DNA of 59,851 bases from Bacillaceae bacterium SAS-127 (GTDB taxonomy: Bacteria; Bacillota; Bacilli; Bacillales; Domibacillaceae). This document shows, piece by piece, positions 51,944-59,851 of this stretch. Every line of letters starts with the position of its first letter. The first letter of the stretch is position 1. The notes below the pieces were generated by a model, which worked only from the letters and a program-made list of their open reading frames with translations, was not told where the DNA came from and did no database searches. The translations under genes were made by a program, and so were the position numbers. The stretch lies in assembly GCA_002261155.1 (NCBI GenBank), contig NKXN01000021.1, positions 1 through 59,851 of the forward strand, written 5' to 3'.

Positions 51944-54454
51944 ATGGGTTTGTTAAATAAATTATTTGATGCAAATAAACGTGAAGTGAAGCGTTTGGAA
52001 CATATGGCGACGAAGGTCGAAGCGTTAGCAAGTGCGACTGAAGCACTATCGGATGAGGAGTTACGTGCGAAAACGACTGAATTTCAAGAGCGGTATCGTA
52101 ACGGCGAATCGTTAGATGATTTATTAACAGAAGCGTTCGCTGTTGTGCGTGAGGGAGCGCGCCGAGTGCTTGGCATGTTTCCTTATCGCGTGCAGATCAT
52201 GGGGGGGATTGCCCTTCATGAAGGTAATATTTCTGAGATGAAAACCGGGGAAGGTAAAACATTAACAGCGACGCTACCGGTCTATTTAAATGCCCTTTCG
52301 GGGAAAGGCGTACACGTCATCACGGTCAATGAATACTTGGCTTCGCGTGATGCGACAGAAATGGGCGAGCTATATAATTTTCTAGGTCTATCCGTCGGCT
52401 TGAACTTGAACAGCTTGACGAAAGAAGAGAAAAACCAAGCTTATGCGGCCGATATTACGTATGGAACGAACAATGAGTTCGGCTTTGATTATTTGCGCGA
52501 TAACATGGTGCTTTATAAAGAGCATAAGGTTATGCGTCCACTTCATTACTCAGTTATTGATGAGGTCGATTCGATTTTAATCGATGAAGCGAGAACGCCA
52601 TTGATTATTTCCGGCCAAGCGCAAAAATCAACTCAGTTATACATCCACGCGAACAGCTTTGTCCGCACGTTAAAACAAGAAGACGACTACACGTATGATG
52701 TAAAAACAAAAGGTGTGCTATTAACTGAAGAAGGCATTAACAAAGCGGAAAAAGCATTTAGCATTGAAAACTTATTTGACTTAAAGCATGTCACATTGAA
52801 CCATCATATTAACCAAGCGTTAAAAGCACATGTGACGATGCAGCGCGATGTGGATTACGTTGTACAGGAAGAAGAGGTTGTCATCGTTGACCAATTTACT
52901 GGTCGTCTCATGAAAGGTCGCCGTTACAGTGACGGGCTTCACCAAGCGATTGAAGCGAAAGAAGGCGTGCCGATTCAAAATGAAAGCATGACGATGGCGA
53001 CAATTACGTTCCAAAACTATTTCCGTATGTATGAAAAGCTATCGGGAATGACGGGGACAGCGAAAACGGAAGAAGAGGAATTCCGCAACATTTATAATAT
53101 GCGCGTTATCGCTATTCCGACAAACCGTTCAATTGCCCGTGATGATCGTGCCGACTTAATTTATGCGACGATGGAAGGGAAGTTCCGTGCGGTCGTGGAG
53201 GATATTTATCAGCGTTATCAATTAAAACAGCCGGTGCTTGTTGGTACTGTTGCGATTGAAACGTCTGAATTAATTTCAAGCTTACTGCAAAAGCGCGGCG
53301 TACCTCACAACGTGTTGAATGCGAAAAACCATGGACGAGAAGCGGAAATCATTATGGAAGCGGGACAGCCTGGTGCGATAACAATCGCGACAAACATGGC
53401 AGGACGCGGAACGGATATTAAACTTGGCGAAGGTGTGAAAGAGCTTGGTGGACTAGCGGTTATCGGTACTGAGCGCCATGAATCACGCCGAATTGATAAC
53501 CAACTTCGCGGACGTTCTGGACGTCAAGGAGACCCAGGTGTCACTCAATTCTATTTATCGATGGAAGACGAGCTAATGCGCCGCTTCGGTTCAGACAATA
53601 TGAAATCGATGATGGAAAAGCTAGGTATGGATGATAACCAGCCAATCCAAAGTAAAATGGTCAGTCGTGCGGTCGAATCCGCCCAAAAACGAGTGGAAGG
53701 AAACAACTTCGATGCCCGTAAACGCTTGCTTGAATACGATGATGTGTTACGTCAGCAACGTGAAATTATTTATAAGCAACGAGATGACGTGTTAGACTCA
53801 GAAAATCTTCGTGATATTATGGAAGGCATGATTGAAACAGTCATTCGACAAGTCGTGAGCCTGCATGTCAATCCGGTTGAAACGGAAGAGGAGTGGAACT
53901 TGCAAGGTCTTGTGGACTATGTGAACGGGAACTTGTTACAAGATGGCGAATTAGAAGTTGCTGATCTTCATGGGAAAGACGCAGATGACATGTCTAATGT
54001 GATTTTTGCCAAAGTGAAAGAGCGTTATGACGAAAGAGAAGAGCAAATGGGCGAGGAGCAAACGCGTGAGTTTGAAAAAGTCGTTCTCCTTCGTGCAGTC
54101 GATTCCAAATGGATCCATCACATCGATGCGATGGACCAATTGCGTCAAGGGATTCACTTGCGCGCTTACGGCCAAATCGACCCGCTTCGTGAATATCAAA
54201 ACGAGGGCTTTGCAATGTTCGAAAACATGGTTGCTTCGATTAACGAAGAAGCGGCTAAATACGTCATGAAAGCCGAAATTCGCAATAACCTAGAGCGCCA
54301 AGAAGTCGCTAAAGGTCAAGCGGTTAATCCGAAAGAGGATGAAGGAAAATCGAAAAAGAAACCTGTTCGAAAAGCGCCAGAAACTGGTCGCAACGAATCA
54401 TGCCCATGCGGCAGCGGCAAAAAATATAAAAACTGTTGTGGCGTTGGGAAATAA
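51944..54454 (+). CDS. secA: Preprotein translocase ATPase SecA
   Basis: The 836-residue motor pushes secreted proteins through SecYEG using ATP. Visible: [11 protein letters not shown] (Walker A, near 101), [30 protein letters not shown] (DEAD motif), the preprotein-binding domain, [28 protein letters not shown], the helical scaffold, and C-terminal zinc motif [17 protein letters not shown]. Length is standard for SecA1. AAAAGGAGC precedes the start. Confidence 0.98.
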   Translation: MGLLNKLFDANKREVKRLEHMATKVEALASATEALSDEELRAKTTEFQERYRNGESLDDLLTEAFAVVREGARRVLGMFPYRVQIMGGIALHEGNISEMKTGEGKTLTATLPVYLNALSGKGVHVITVNEYLASRDATEMGELYNFLGLSVGLNLNSLTKEEKNQAYAADITYGTNNEFGFDYLRDNMVLYKEHKVMRPLHYSVIDEVDSILIDEARTPLIISGQAQKSTQLYIHANSFVRTLKQEDDYTYDVKTKGVLLTEEGINKAEKAFSIENLFDLKHVTLNHHINQALKAHVTMQRDVDYVVQEEEVVIVDQFTGRLMKGRRYSDGLHQAIEAKEGVPIQNESMTMATITFQNYFRMYEKLSGMTGTAKTEEEEFRNIYNMRVIAIPTNRSIARDDRADLIYATMEGKFRAVVEDIYQRYQLKQPVLVGTVAIETSELISSLLQKRGVPHNVLNAKNHGREAEIIMEAGQPGAITIATNMAGRGTDIKLGEGVKELGGLAVIGTERHESRRIDNQLRGRSGRQGDPGVTQFYLSMEDELMRRFGSDNMKSMMEKLGMDDNQPIQSKMVSRAVESAQKRVEGNNFDARKRLLEYDDVLRQQREIIYKQRDDVLDSENLRDIMEGMIETVIRQVVSLHVNPVETEEEWNLQGLVDYVNGNLLQDGELEVADLHGKDADDMSNVIFAKVKERYDEREEQMGEEQTREFEKVVLLRAVDSKWIHHIDAMDQLRQGIHLRAYGQIDPLREYQNEGFAMFENMVASINEEAAKYVMKAEIRNNLERQEVAKGQAVNPKEDEGKSKKKPVRKAPETGRNESCPCGSGKKYKNCCGVGK

Positions 54455-54486
54455 AGTGTTTTAGCGAAGAAATGGAGATAATGATG

Positions 54487-54516
54487 TTGTCATTTCTTAG
54501 ATTAACGTAATATAAT
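54487..54516 (+). promoter_or_regulatory. Sigma-A-like promoter of prfB
   Basis: TTGTCA at 54487-54492 and TATAAT at 54511-54516 are separated by 18 bases. The hairpin 54518-54562 starts right after the -10 element. Confidence 0.55.
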
Positions 54517-54517
54517 G

Positions 54518-54562
54518 ACAGGAAAAAAGATGACCGTGTGTACGCACTGTCTTTTTTCCTGT
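54518..54562 (+). terminator. Hairpin between secA and prfB
   Basis: ACAGGAAAAAAGA pairs with TCTTTTTTCCTGT, and an inner GTGTG-type arm can also form. It may end secA transcription, or be a leader structure of prfB since it lies just after a promoter. Confidence 0.7.
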
Positions 54563-54592
54563 TTGATGACCAATAAATGACGAGGTGTTTGT

Positions 54593-55691
54593 ATGGAATT
54601 ATTTGAAATACGTAATGAGTTAGATAGAACAGCTAAGAAATTAGCGGACTTCAGGGGGTCTCTTTGACTTAGAACACAAAGAGGAACGGATTGCTTCGCT
54701 AGAGGATGAAATGTTACATCCTGATTTTTGGAATGATCAGCAAGCAGCACAAACAGTGATTAATGAGTCCAATGGCTTAAAAGAAATTGTGAACGAGTAT
54801 AACGGCTTGCTTGAAGCACAGGAAAACCTAGAGCTGACACATGAGTTAGTGAAAGAGGAGCCGGATGCAGAACTTCAAGCAGACCTTGAAGCAGAGATGG
54901 AAGAGTTTATGCAGCGAATCAATGATTTTGAGCTGCAATTATTATTAAGTGAACCGCATGATAAAAACAATGCAATTTTAGAACTACATCCAGGTGCTGG
55001 TGGAACAGAGTCGCAAGATTGGGGCTCAATGCTTCTTCGTATGTATACACGTTGGGCAGAAAAGCAAGGGTTTAAAGTCGAGACGCTTGACTATTTGCCA
55101 GGAGATGAAGCTGGAATTAAAAGTGTCACGCTTTTAATTAAAGGTCATAATGCTTATGGCTACTTAAAAGCGGAAAAGGGTGTGCACCGTTTAGTACGGA
55201 TTTCGCCATTTGATTCTTCGGGCCGTCGTCATACGTCGTTCGTTTCTTGCGAAGTGATGCCGGAATTCAATGAAGAGATTGAAATTGACATTCGTACAGA
55301 AGATCTTAAAATCGATACGTACCGAGCGAGTGGTGCGGGTGGACAGCATATTAATACGACGGATTCGGCAGTGCGGATTACGCATGTACCGACAAATGTT
55401 GTCGTTACTTGCCAGTCTGAGCGTTCACAAATTAAAAACCGCGACCAAGCGATGAAAATGTTGAAAGCAAAGTTATATCAAAAGAAATTAGAAGAGCAAG
55501 AAGCCGAGTTGGCTGAAATTCGTGGAGAGCAAAAGGATATTGGTTGGGGAAGCCAAATTCGCTCTTACGTGTTCCACCCATATTCTATGGTTAAAGATCA
55601 TCGAACAAGTGAAGAGAGCGGAAACGTACAAGGCGTGATGGATGGAGAGATTACTCCATTTATTAATGCGTACTTGCGTTCACGTATTTAA
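54593..55691 (+). CDS. prfB: Peptide chain release factor 2, with programmed +1 frameshift
   Basis: RF2 ends translation at UGA and UAA. Translation starts at ATG 54593 (GAGGTG six bases upstream), runs 24 codons to an in-frame TGA at 54665-54667, and continues in the +1 frame (skip of T54665) to 55691, giving 365 residues. The recoding signal is complete: Shine-Dalgarno-like AGGGGGT then CTT TGA C. Downstream motifs: [20 protein letters not shown] with the GGQ loop later as [17 protein letters not shown], and anticodon-like SPFDSS. The break is regulatory: low RF2 raises frameshifting. Confidence 0.97.
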
Positions 55692-55699
55692 GGGAGAAA

Positions 55700-55728
55700 C
55701 CCGTTTGTTTAGCAAGCGGGCTTTTCAG
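55700..55728 (+). terminator. Terminator of prfB
   Basis: CCCGTTTG and CAAGCGGG pair around TTTAG, followed by CTTTTC. Confidence 0.82.
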
Positions 55729-55840
55729 TTTTGTTCTAGTTTAATTCATTTGAAGCTGGTTAAAATAAGTAAGTATGCATATGTTCACAAATTATCAACA
55801 ATTGACCATTCATTGCTATGTATCAAGTCATTACAGCAGG

Positions 55841-55868
55841 TTTCATAACAGGGTAAGTTTGCTATAAT
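55841..55868 (+). promoter_or_regulatory. Possible promoter of cccB
   Basis: TATAAT at 55863-55868 with TTTCAT at 55841-55846, 16-base spacing, about 40 bases before the gene. Confidence 0.45.
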
Positions 55869-55906
55869 GAAGAGGTGCATCACATTTTTCCTTAGGAGGA
55901 GATAAC

Positions 55907-56239
55907 ATGAAAATGAAAAAGTCATTATTAGCTCTTTTGTTAGGATCATCCGTGGCTCTAGCCGCTTGTGGTGGGGGAGAAGAAGCAGAGCCAGAGAAAG
56001 AAACGGGTGGAGAAACAGCAACTGCTGACGGTGAGCAAGTGTACAAGCAAAGCTGTTTAAGCTGTCACGGTGAAAACCTTGAAGGTGGAGCAGGACCAGC
56101 ACTGGACAAAATTGGATCAAAGCTTAGCGAAGAAGACATTTTAAACATAATTAAAAATGGTCAAGGCGGTATGCCACCGAACATTACTGAAGGTGCCGAT
56201 GCCGAAGCGGTAGCAAACTGGTTGGCAAGCAAAAAATAA
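55907..56239 (+). CDS. cccB: Cytochrome c-551, membrane-anchored lipoprotein
   Basis: A 110-residue lipoprotein cytochrome. The signal ends in LAAC (Cys21 becomes lipidated), then a Glu/Gly-rich linker, the haem site SCLSCHGENLEG, and a Met ligand in GGMPPNITEGADAEAVANWL. It carries electrons outside the membrane between the bc complex and oxidases. AGGAGGAG precedes the start. Position next to ftsE matches B. subtilis cccB. Confidence 0.94.
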   Translation: MKMKKSLLALLLGSSVALAACGGGEEAEPEKETGGETATADGEQVYKQSCLSCHGENLEGGAGPALDKIGSKLSEEDILNIIKNGQGGMPPNITEGADAEAVANWLASKK

Positions 56240-56249
56240 GAAAATGAGA

Positions 56250-56280
56250 AAACATCAGCCGAGGAGCTGGTGTTTTTTTT
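56250..56280 (+). terminator. Terminator of cccB
   Basis: AACATCAGC pairs with GCTGGTGTT around six bases, then eight T. Confidence 0.92.
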
Positions 56281-56434
56281 GAGCAATTATGTCGAATATT
56301 TCATGAGAGAGAAAAGCTTTCCTATCCAATTCTTATCCTATTTTTTTAGAATACAAACGAGGAAAAAATACTCAAGTTTATTACAGACGAAAAGAAAATG
56401 TAATACAAATGAACCTGAATAAACTTTCATTCAG

Positions 56435-56443
56435 TGTTATAAT
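56435..56443 (+). promoter_or_regulatory. Extended -10 promoter of ftsE
   Basis: TGT-TATAAT (56435-56443) is an extended -10 element, 43 bases before ftsE, with a weak -35. Confidence 0.5.
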
Positions 56444-56486
56444 GAGTCTGGATTTACAACAGTTCAAAGAATAAATAGGTGATTGT

Positions 56487-57173
56487 ATGATAGATATGAA
56501 AGGCGTAACAAAAAAATATCCCAATGGCGTAACGGCTATACACGGGATTGATGTTGCGATTAAACAAAGCGAGTTTGTATATGTGGTTGGGCCAAGTGGT
56601 GCGGGAAAGTCGACATTCATTAAGATGATGTACCGCGAAGAACGACCAACGAGTGGCAAGATTGTCGTTAACGGGATGAATTTGTCCGTATTAAAAGAGA
56701 GCAGTGTCCCTTATTTTCGACGTCAAGTCGGCGTCGTCTTTCAAGATTTTAAACTGCTACCGACGTTAACGGTATATGAAAATGTCGCCTTTGCTTTAGA
56801 AGTGATTGAGGAAAGTCCAGAGAAGATTAAGAAACGAGTCACGGAAGTACTACAACTAGTGGGTCTAAAGAATAAAGCGAGAATGCTTCCGAACGAGTTG
56901 TCGGGAGGAGAGCAGCAGCGTGTATCGATTGCTCGCGCTTTTGTGAATCAGCCGAAAGTATTGATAGCTGATGAGCCGACAGGTAATCTCGATCCTGACA
57001 CCGCCTGGGATATTATGAGTATTTTTCAGGAAATAAACGGAAGAGGAACGACGGTTGTGATGGCGACTCACAATAAAGAGATTGTTAATAAAATTCGCCA
57101 CCGTGTGATTGCGATTGATAAAGGGCGAATTGTCCGTGATGAACAGCGAGGTGATTATGGCTATGAAGCCTAG
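56487..57173 (+). CDS. ftsE: Cell division ABC ATPase FtsE
   Basis: A 228-residue ATPase with GPSGAGKSTFIKMMYREERP, GVVFQDFKLLPTLTVYENVA, signature LSGGEQQR, Walker B VLIADEPTGNLDPDTAW and His in MATHNKEIV. With FtsX it forms a membrane complex that turns on cell-wall hydrolases rather than carrying a substrate. AGGTGATTGT precedes the start. It overlaps ftsX by 11 bases. Confidence 0.96.
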   Translation: MIDMKGVTKKYPNGVTAIHGIDVAIKQSEFVYVVGPSGAGKSTFIKMMYREERPTSGKIVVNGMNLSVLKESSVPYFRRQVGVVFQDFKLLPTLTVYENVAFALEVIEESPEKIKKRVTEVLQLVGLKNKARMLPNELSGGEQQRVSIARAFVNQPKVLIADEPTGNLDPDTAWDIMSIFQEINGRGTTVVMATHNKEIVNKIRHRVIAIDKGRIVRDEQRGDYGYEA

Positions 57174-58047
57174 TACACTTCGACGTCATTTTCGAGAAAG
57201 TTTTAAGAATCTTAGCAGAAATGGTTGGATGACCTTTGCCGCTATCTCGGCAGTCACGGTGACACTATTGTTAGTAGCGGTGTTTCTTGTTGTCATTTTG
57301 AATATGAACAAAATCGCGACGGATATTGAGCAAGATGTAGAAGTTCGTGTCCACATAGAGTTAGACGCAACAGAAGTGGACAAGCAACTATTGAAGGAAG
57401 AGATTCAGAAGTTGTCAGAAGTTGAAAGCATTACCTATTCTTCGAAGGAACAAGAGCTAGATAATTTAATTCAAGACTTAGGGGATGATTTCGCCCTATA
57501 TGAACAGCGAAATCCTCTGTATGATGTCTATATTGTCAAAGCGAAACGACCAGTAGATACACCGAAGATCGCCAAGAAAATCGAAACATTTGATGCGATT
57601 GAATCCGCTGTATATGGCGAGAAAAAAGTTGAAAAGTTATTTAGTGTGTTAAAGACGGGTCGCAATATTGGACTTGTATTAATTATTGGCTTGTTGTTCA
57701 CGGCGATGTTTTTAATCTCGAATACTATTAAAATGACTATTTTTGCTCGTCGTAAAGAAATTGAGATTATGAAATTAGTAGGAGCGACAAATTGGTTTAT
57801 CCGTTGGCCATTTTTATTAGAGGGTTTGTGGATTGGACTATTCGGTTCGATATTGCCAGTTGCTGTCGTGGCCGTCGGTTATCACTATGCAGTGAAGGAA
57901 TTTACCGCGCGAATGCAAGGACAGCTTGTGCAAATGCTAGATTATTTTCCGTTTGTCCTTCAGGTGAGCAGCATTGTTTTACTCATTGGAGCATTTATCG
58001 GCATGTGGGGAAGTGTGATGTCGGTGCGTAAATTTTTGAAAATATAA
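57163..58047 (+). CDS. ftsX: Cell division membrane protein FtsX
   Basis: A 294-residue protein with four helices: one near 25-45 (WMTFAAISAVTVTLLLVAVF), an extracellular domain at about 55-165 (DVEVRVHIELD ...), then helices near 170-190 (LVLIIGLLFTAMFLISNTIK), 220-240 and 265-285. ATG 57163 has GAGGTG nine bases upstream; longer frames start inside ftsE. In B. subtilis FtsEX controls the hydrolase CwlO; the M23 gene following here is a likely partner. Confidence 0.95.
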   Translation: MKPSTLRRHFRESFKNLSRNGWMTFAAISAVTVTLLLVAVFLVVILNMNKIATDIEQDVEVRVHIELDATEVDKQLLKEEIQKLSEVESITYSSKEQELDNLIQDLGDDFALYEQRNPLYDVYIVKAKRPVDTPKIAKKIETFDAIESAVYGEKKVEKLFSVLKTGRNIGLVLIIGLLFTAMFLISNTIKMTIFARRKEIEIMKLVGATNWFIRWPFLLEGLWIGLFGSILPVAVVAVGYHYAVKEFTARMQGQLVQMLDYFPFVLQVSSIVLLIGAFIGMWGSVMSVRKFLKI

Positions 58048-58066
58048 GGATAGAGGGGAATTTAGT

Positions 58067-59377
58067 GTGAAGAAACGTGTAGGTCTTACGGTCGCATTAG
58101 TTACATTTCTAAGTGTTAGTGGCACTTTTGGATGGACGAATGAAGCCTTTGCTTCTAAGTTATCTGATCTTGAAAACCGTCAAAATCAACTTGAAAATAA
58201 ACAATCGGATCTTGAGCAAAGCATCGGTGAAAAAAATAAGAAAATCAATGAGTTACAAGGGCAACAAGATCAGTTGGCTGTTGAAATTAAAAAGCTAGAT
58301 TCAGAGGTTTCCAAAACGGAATCGAACATTCGTGATAAGCAAGAGAAGATCACGCAAACAAAAAAGGAAATTGAAAAACTAAAAAAAGAAATCGAAGAGC
58401 TAAAGAAACGAATTGAGCAGCGTAATCTCGTATTAGATGATCGTGCTCGGGCACTTCAAAAAAATGGTGGATCAGCGCAATATCTTGATGTCATTCTTGG
58501 TGCGGAAAGCTTTGGTGATTTCGTCGATCGAGCAACAGCTGTCACGAAATTAGTTAATGCTGATAAAGAAATTCTTGAAGAGCAAGAAAAAGATAAAGCG
58601 CAGCTAGAAGAGAATGAGAAACAGGTTAAGGCGAAGTTAGCGAGCCTTGAAGAAATGCTTGCTAGTTTACAATCATTGAAAGCCGAACTAGAACAAAAAC
58701 AAGCGGCTAAAGATCGAGTGATGCAGAAGTTAGCTTCTGAAGAAGATGAGATGCATAGTGACAAGTTAAGTCTTGAGGAAGAGAAAGAGATTTTATCGTC
58801 TCAAGATGAAGCGATTAAACAAGCGATTGCAGCTGAGAAAACAAGGTTAGCGAAAGAGCAAGAGGAAATAAAAAAAGAACAAAGACGTAAAGAGCAGGAG
58901 CAGTCACAAGTTTCATCAAACAGCTCAACGTCTACGACTACACCTACACCTGACCGTTCAACGGACACACCAGCAGCAACATCGGGATCATTTATGAGAC
59001 CAACTCAAGGGCATGTTTCTTCAGAGTTTGGTCATCGTAGTTCAGGCAACCATAAAGGAATTGATATTGCTAATAGTGTGAGCGTGCCAATCGTCGCCGC
59101 TGCAGATGGGGTTGTTAGTCGTTCGTATTACTCTTCTACATATGGAAATGTGATTTTCATCTCGCATTCGATCAATGGGAAAGTGTTAACAACCGTTTAT
59201 GCTCATATGTCTGAACGTGTTGTCCAAGGTGGCCACGTATCAAAAGGTCAAACGATTGGATATATGGGGAACACCGGTCACTCTTTCGGACAGCATTTAC
59301 ACTTTGAAATTCATGAGGGTCCGTGGACACAATCGAAAGAAAATGCAGTAAACCCGCGAAAATATGTCAACTTTTAA
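58067..59377 (+). CDS. Secreted M23 peptidase with long coiled coil (EnvC-like)
   Basis: A 436-residue exported protein: GTG start after AGAGGGG, signal peptide 1-30, coiled coil at about 31-265 (LENRQNQLENKQSDLEQSIG onwards), a Ser/Thr/Pro linker, and an M23 zinc endopeptidase at 305-436. The zinc ligands appear in GNHKGIDIAN (His, Asp) and QHLHFEIHE (His); the further catalytic His lies in YAHMS. All are present, so unlike E. coli EnvC it should be active. Placed 19 bases after ftsX, it is likely switched on by FtsEX to cut peptidoglycan. Confidence 0.9.
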   Translation: MKKRVGLTVALVTFLSVSGTFGWTNEAFASKLSDLENRQNQLENKQSDLEQSIGEKNKKINELQGQQDQLAVEIKKLDSEVSKTESNIRDKQEKITQTKKEIEKLKKEIEELKKRIEQRNLVLDDRARALQKNGGSAQYLDVILGAESFGDFVDRATAVTKLVNADKEILEEQEKDKAQLEENEKQVKAKLASLEEMLASLQSLKAELEQKQAAKDRVMQKLASEEDEMHSDKLSLEEEKEILSSQDEAIKQAIAAEKTRLAKEQEEIKKEQRRKEQEQSQVSSNSSTSTTTPTPDRSTDTPAATSGSFMRPTQGHVSSEFGHRSSGNHKGIDIANSVSVPIVAAADGVVSRSYYSSTYGNVIFISHSINGKVLTTVYAHMSERVVQGGHVSKGQTIGYMGNTGHSFGQHLHFEIHEGPWTQSKENAVNPRKYVNF

Positions 59378-59381
59378 TAGG

Positions 59382-59421
59382 AAAACTGTCTGCCAACATT
59401 GTGTTGGCAGGCAGTTTTTTT
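59382..59421 (+). terminator. Terminator of the ftsEX-M23 operon
   Basis: AAAACTGTCTGCCAACA pairs with TGTTGGCAGGCAGTTTT almost perfectly with a T-run. Confidence 0.93.
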
Positions 59422-59545
59422 AGATATTGGGCTAATGGCTGCCAGATGAATTTGTAAGACCAGAAATGAATATTAGGCAAATGCCCACGCAAAGTCTCCC
59501 CTTTTGAATAAATTGTAATTGTAAGTGAAAGGGGAGGTGTAGCAA

Positions 59546-59638
59546 ATGAGTTGCGGATACGGAGGCGGTTTCGCGTTAATCGTTGTATTGTTCATTTTGT
59601 TAATTATCGTTGGGTCTGCTTATATTGGCTGGTGCTAA
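59546..59638 (+). CDS. YjcZ-family small hydrophobic protein
   Basis: A 30-residue protein: a CGYGGGFA start and one hydrophobic helix (LIVVLFILLIIVGSAYIGW) ending in Cys. AAGGGGAGGTG lies just before ATG 59546. This is the pattern of the YjcZ/sporulation-associated mini-proteins common in bacilli. It is too short for usual ORF cut-offs. Role unknown; a membrane or spore location is inferred. Confidence 0.88.
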   Translation: MSCGYGGGFALIVVLFILLIIVGSAYIGWC

Positions 59639-59657
59639 CAGAAAAATATTTGTGAAC

Positions 59658-59691
59658 AAAGTGAGCGTCCTAGCGAGAGGGCGCTCACTTT
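59658..59691 (+). terminator. Terminator of the yjcZ-like gene
   Basis: AAAGTGAGCG pairs with CGCTCACTTT, with inner TCC/GGG pairs; little T follows. Confidence 0.8.
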
Positions 59692-59715
59692 CTACATAGT
59701 GGACTAGAAGAGCAC

Positions 59716-59851
59716 TTTATCCCGCATTAACGGGCCTGTAAGCCCCCCACCTCAACATGGCAGAAAGAAGCGTAGATATGTAGGTGGGGGACCAACAGCC
59801 CGTAAACGTCCGATCAGTTCAGGCCTGCAAGATGCAGGTTACAAAGGCGTT
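59716..59851 (+). repeat. Structured repeat element, copy 2 (cut by the window end)
   Basis: It begins TTTATCCCGCATTAACGGGC like copy 1 and carries the same nested stems: CGGGC..TGT with ACAGCCCG, CCCCCACCT with AGGTGGGGG, and CCTGC/GCAGG around AAGAT. It stops at AAAGGCGTT, which is mid-element in copy 1. Copy 2 lies in the opposite orientation in the window. Changes between copies fall in loops while stem pairing is kept in the outer arms. Confidence 0.65.

Noticed and set aside
54593-54667. Apparent premature stop in prfB
   Set aside because: The AGGGGGT and CTTTGAC context is the known programmed frameshift, so the gene is intact.
1-59851. CRISPR arrays, tRNA or rRNA genes, prophage
   Set aside because: No regularly spaced repeats, cloverleaf or rRNA-like sequences, or phage structural genes were seen.

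Overview
The window looks like a chromosome segment from a low-GC, motile, Gram-positive member of the Bacillaceae. Evidence: a csrA end next to hag, the conserved flaG-fliD-fliS-fliT, hpf, secA, prfB, cccB, ftsE, ftsX run, Bacillus-type sigma-D promoters (TAAA-N14-16-CCGATAT), strong GGAGG ribosome binding sites, SLH-domain surface proteins and a YjcZ-type small protein. No genus is claimed.

Layout. 1-2260: end of csrA, a structured repeat element, the main flagellin hag with a CsrA-binding hairpin in its leader, and a decayed LAGLIDADG homing endonuclease gene. 2261-20303: a flagellin-modification island with two Maf-type (DUF115) proteins, a small unknown acidic protein, a nearly complete legionaminic-acid (nonulosonic acid) pathway (LegB, LegC, LegG, PIG-L deacetylase, LegI, LegH/NeuD-like, PtmE, oxidoreductase, LegF, PtmA-like SDR, acyltransferase), an embedded four-gene block (two methyltransferases, ATP-grasp, HAD), and FliB flagellin lysine methylase behind its own sigma-D promoter. 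20304-25323: an SLH protein and a modABC-trmO operon. 25324-29070: an unrecognised DNA-binding protein behind a c-di-GMP-I (GEMM-I) riboswitch, divergent from a chemoreceptor. 29131-35904: a ugp-type glycerol-3-phosphate ABC uptake operon with the antiterminator GlpP and a leader terminator. 36045-42455: small proteins, a sigma-D-driven soluble chemoreceptor, an S-layer-anchored 2',3'-cyclic nucleotidase and a Cache chemoreceptor. 42602-45314: glutathione peroxidase, a TnpB element lacking tnpA, YwbE and a zinc ribbon. 45475-49818: flaG-fliD-fliS-fliT, then a divergent second flagellin / FliS-like pair. 50046-59638: conserved housekeeping genes hpf, SEC-C protein, secA, prfB (programmed frameshift), cccB, ftsE, ftsX, M23 peptidase, yjcZ-like. 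The window stops inside a second copy of the repeat seen at 190-393.

How it fits together. In B. subtilis, hag lies beside flaG(yvyC)-fliD-fliS-fliT. Here about 44 kb of accessory genes separate them, and most of the left half builds or attaches modifications on flagellin: CMP-legionaminic acid made by the Leg enzymes, transferred by Maf proteins, plus lysine methylation by FliB. Flagellar genes share sigma-D-like promoters, hag is also wired to CsrA, and c-di-GMP enters through the riboswitch. The least explained elements are the riboswitch-controlled DNA-binding protein, the paired small-protein paralogues (one broken), the unknown protein between the Maf genes, and the structured repeat at both window edges.
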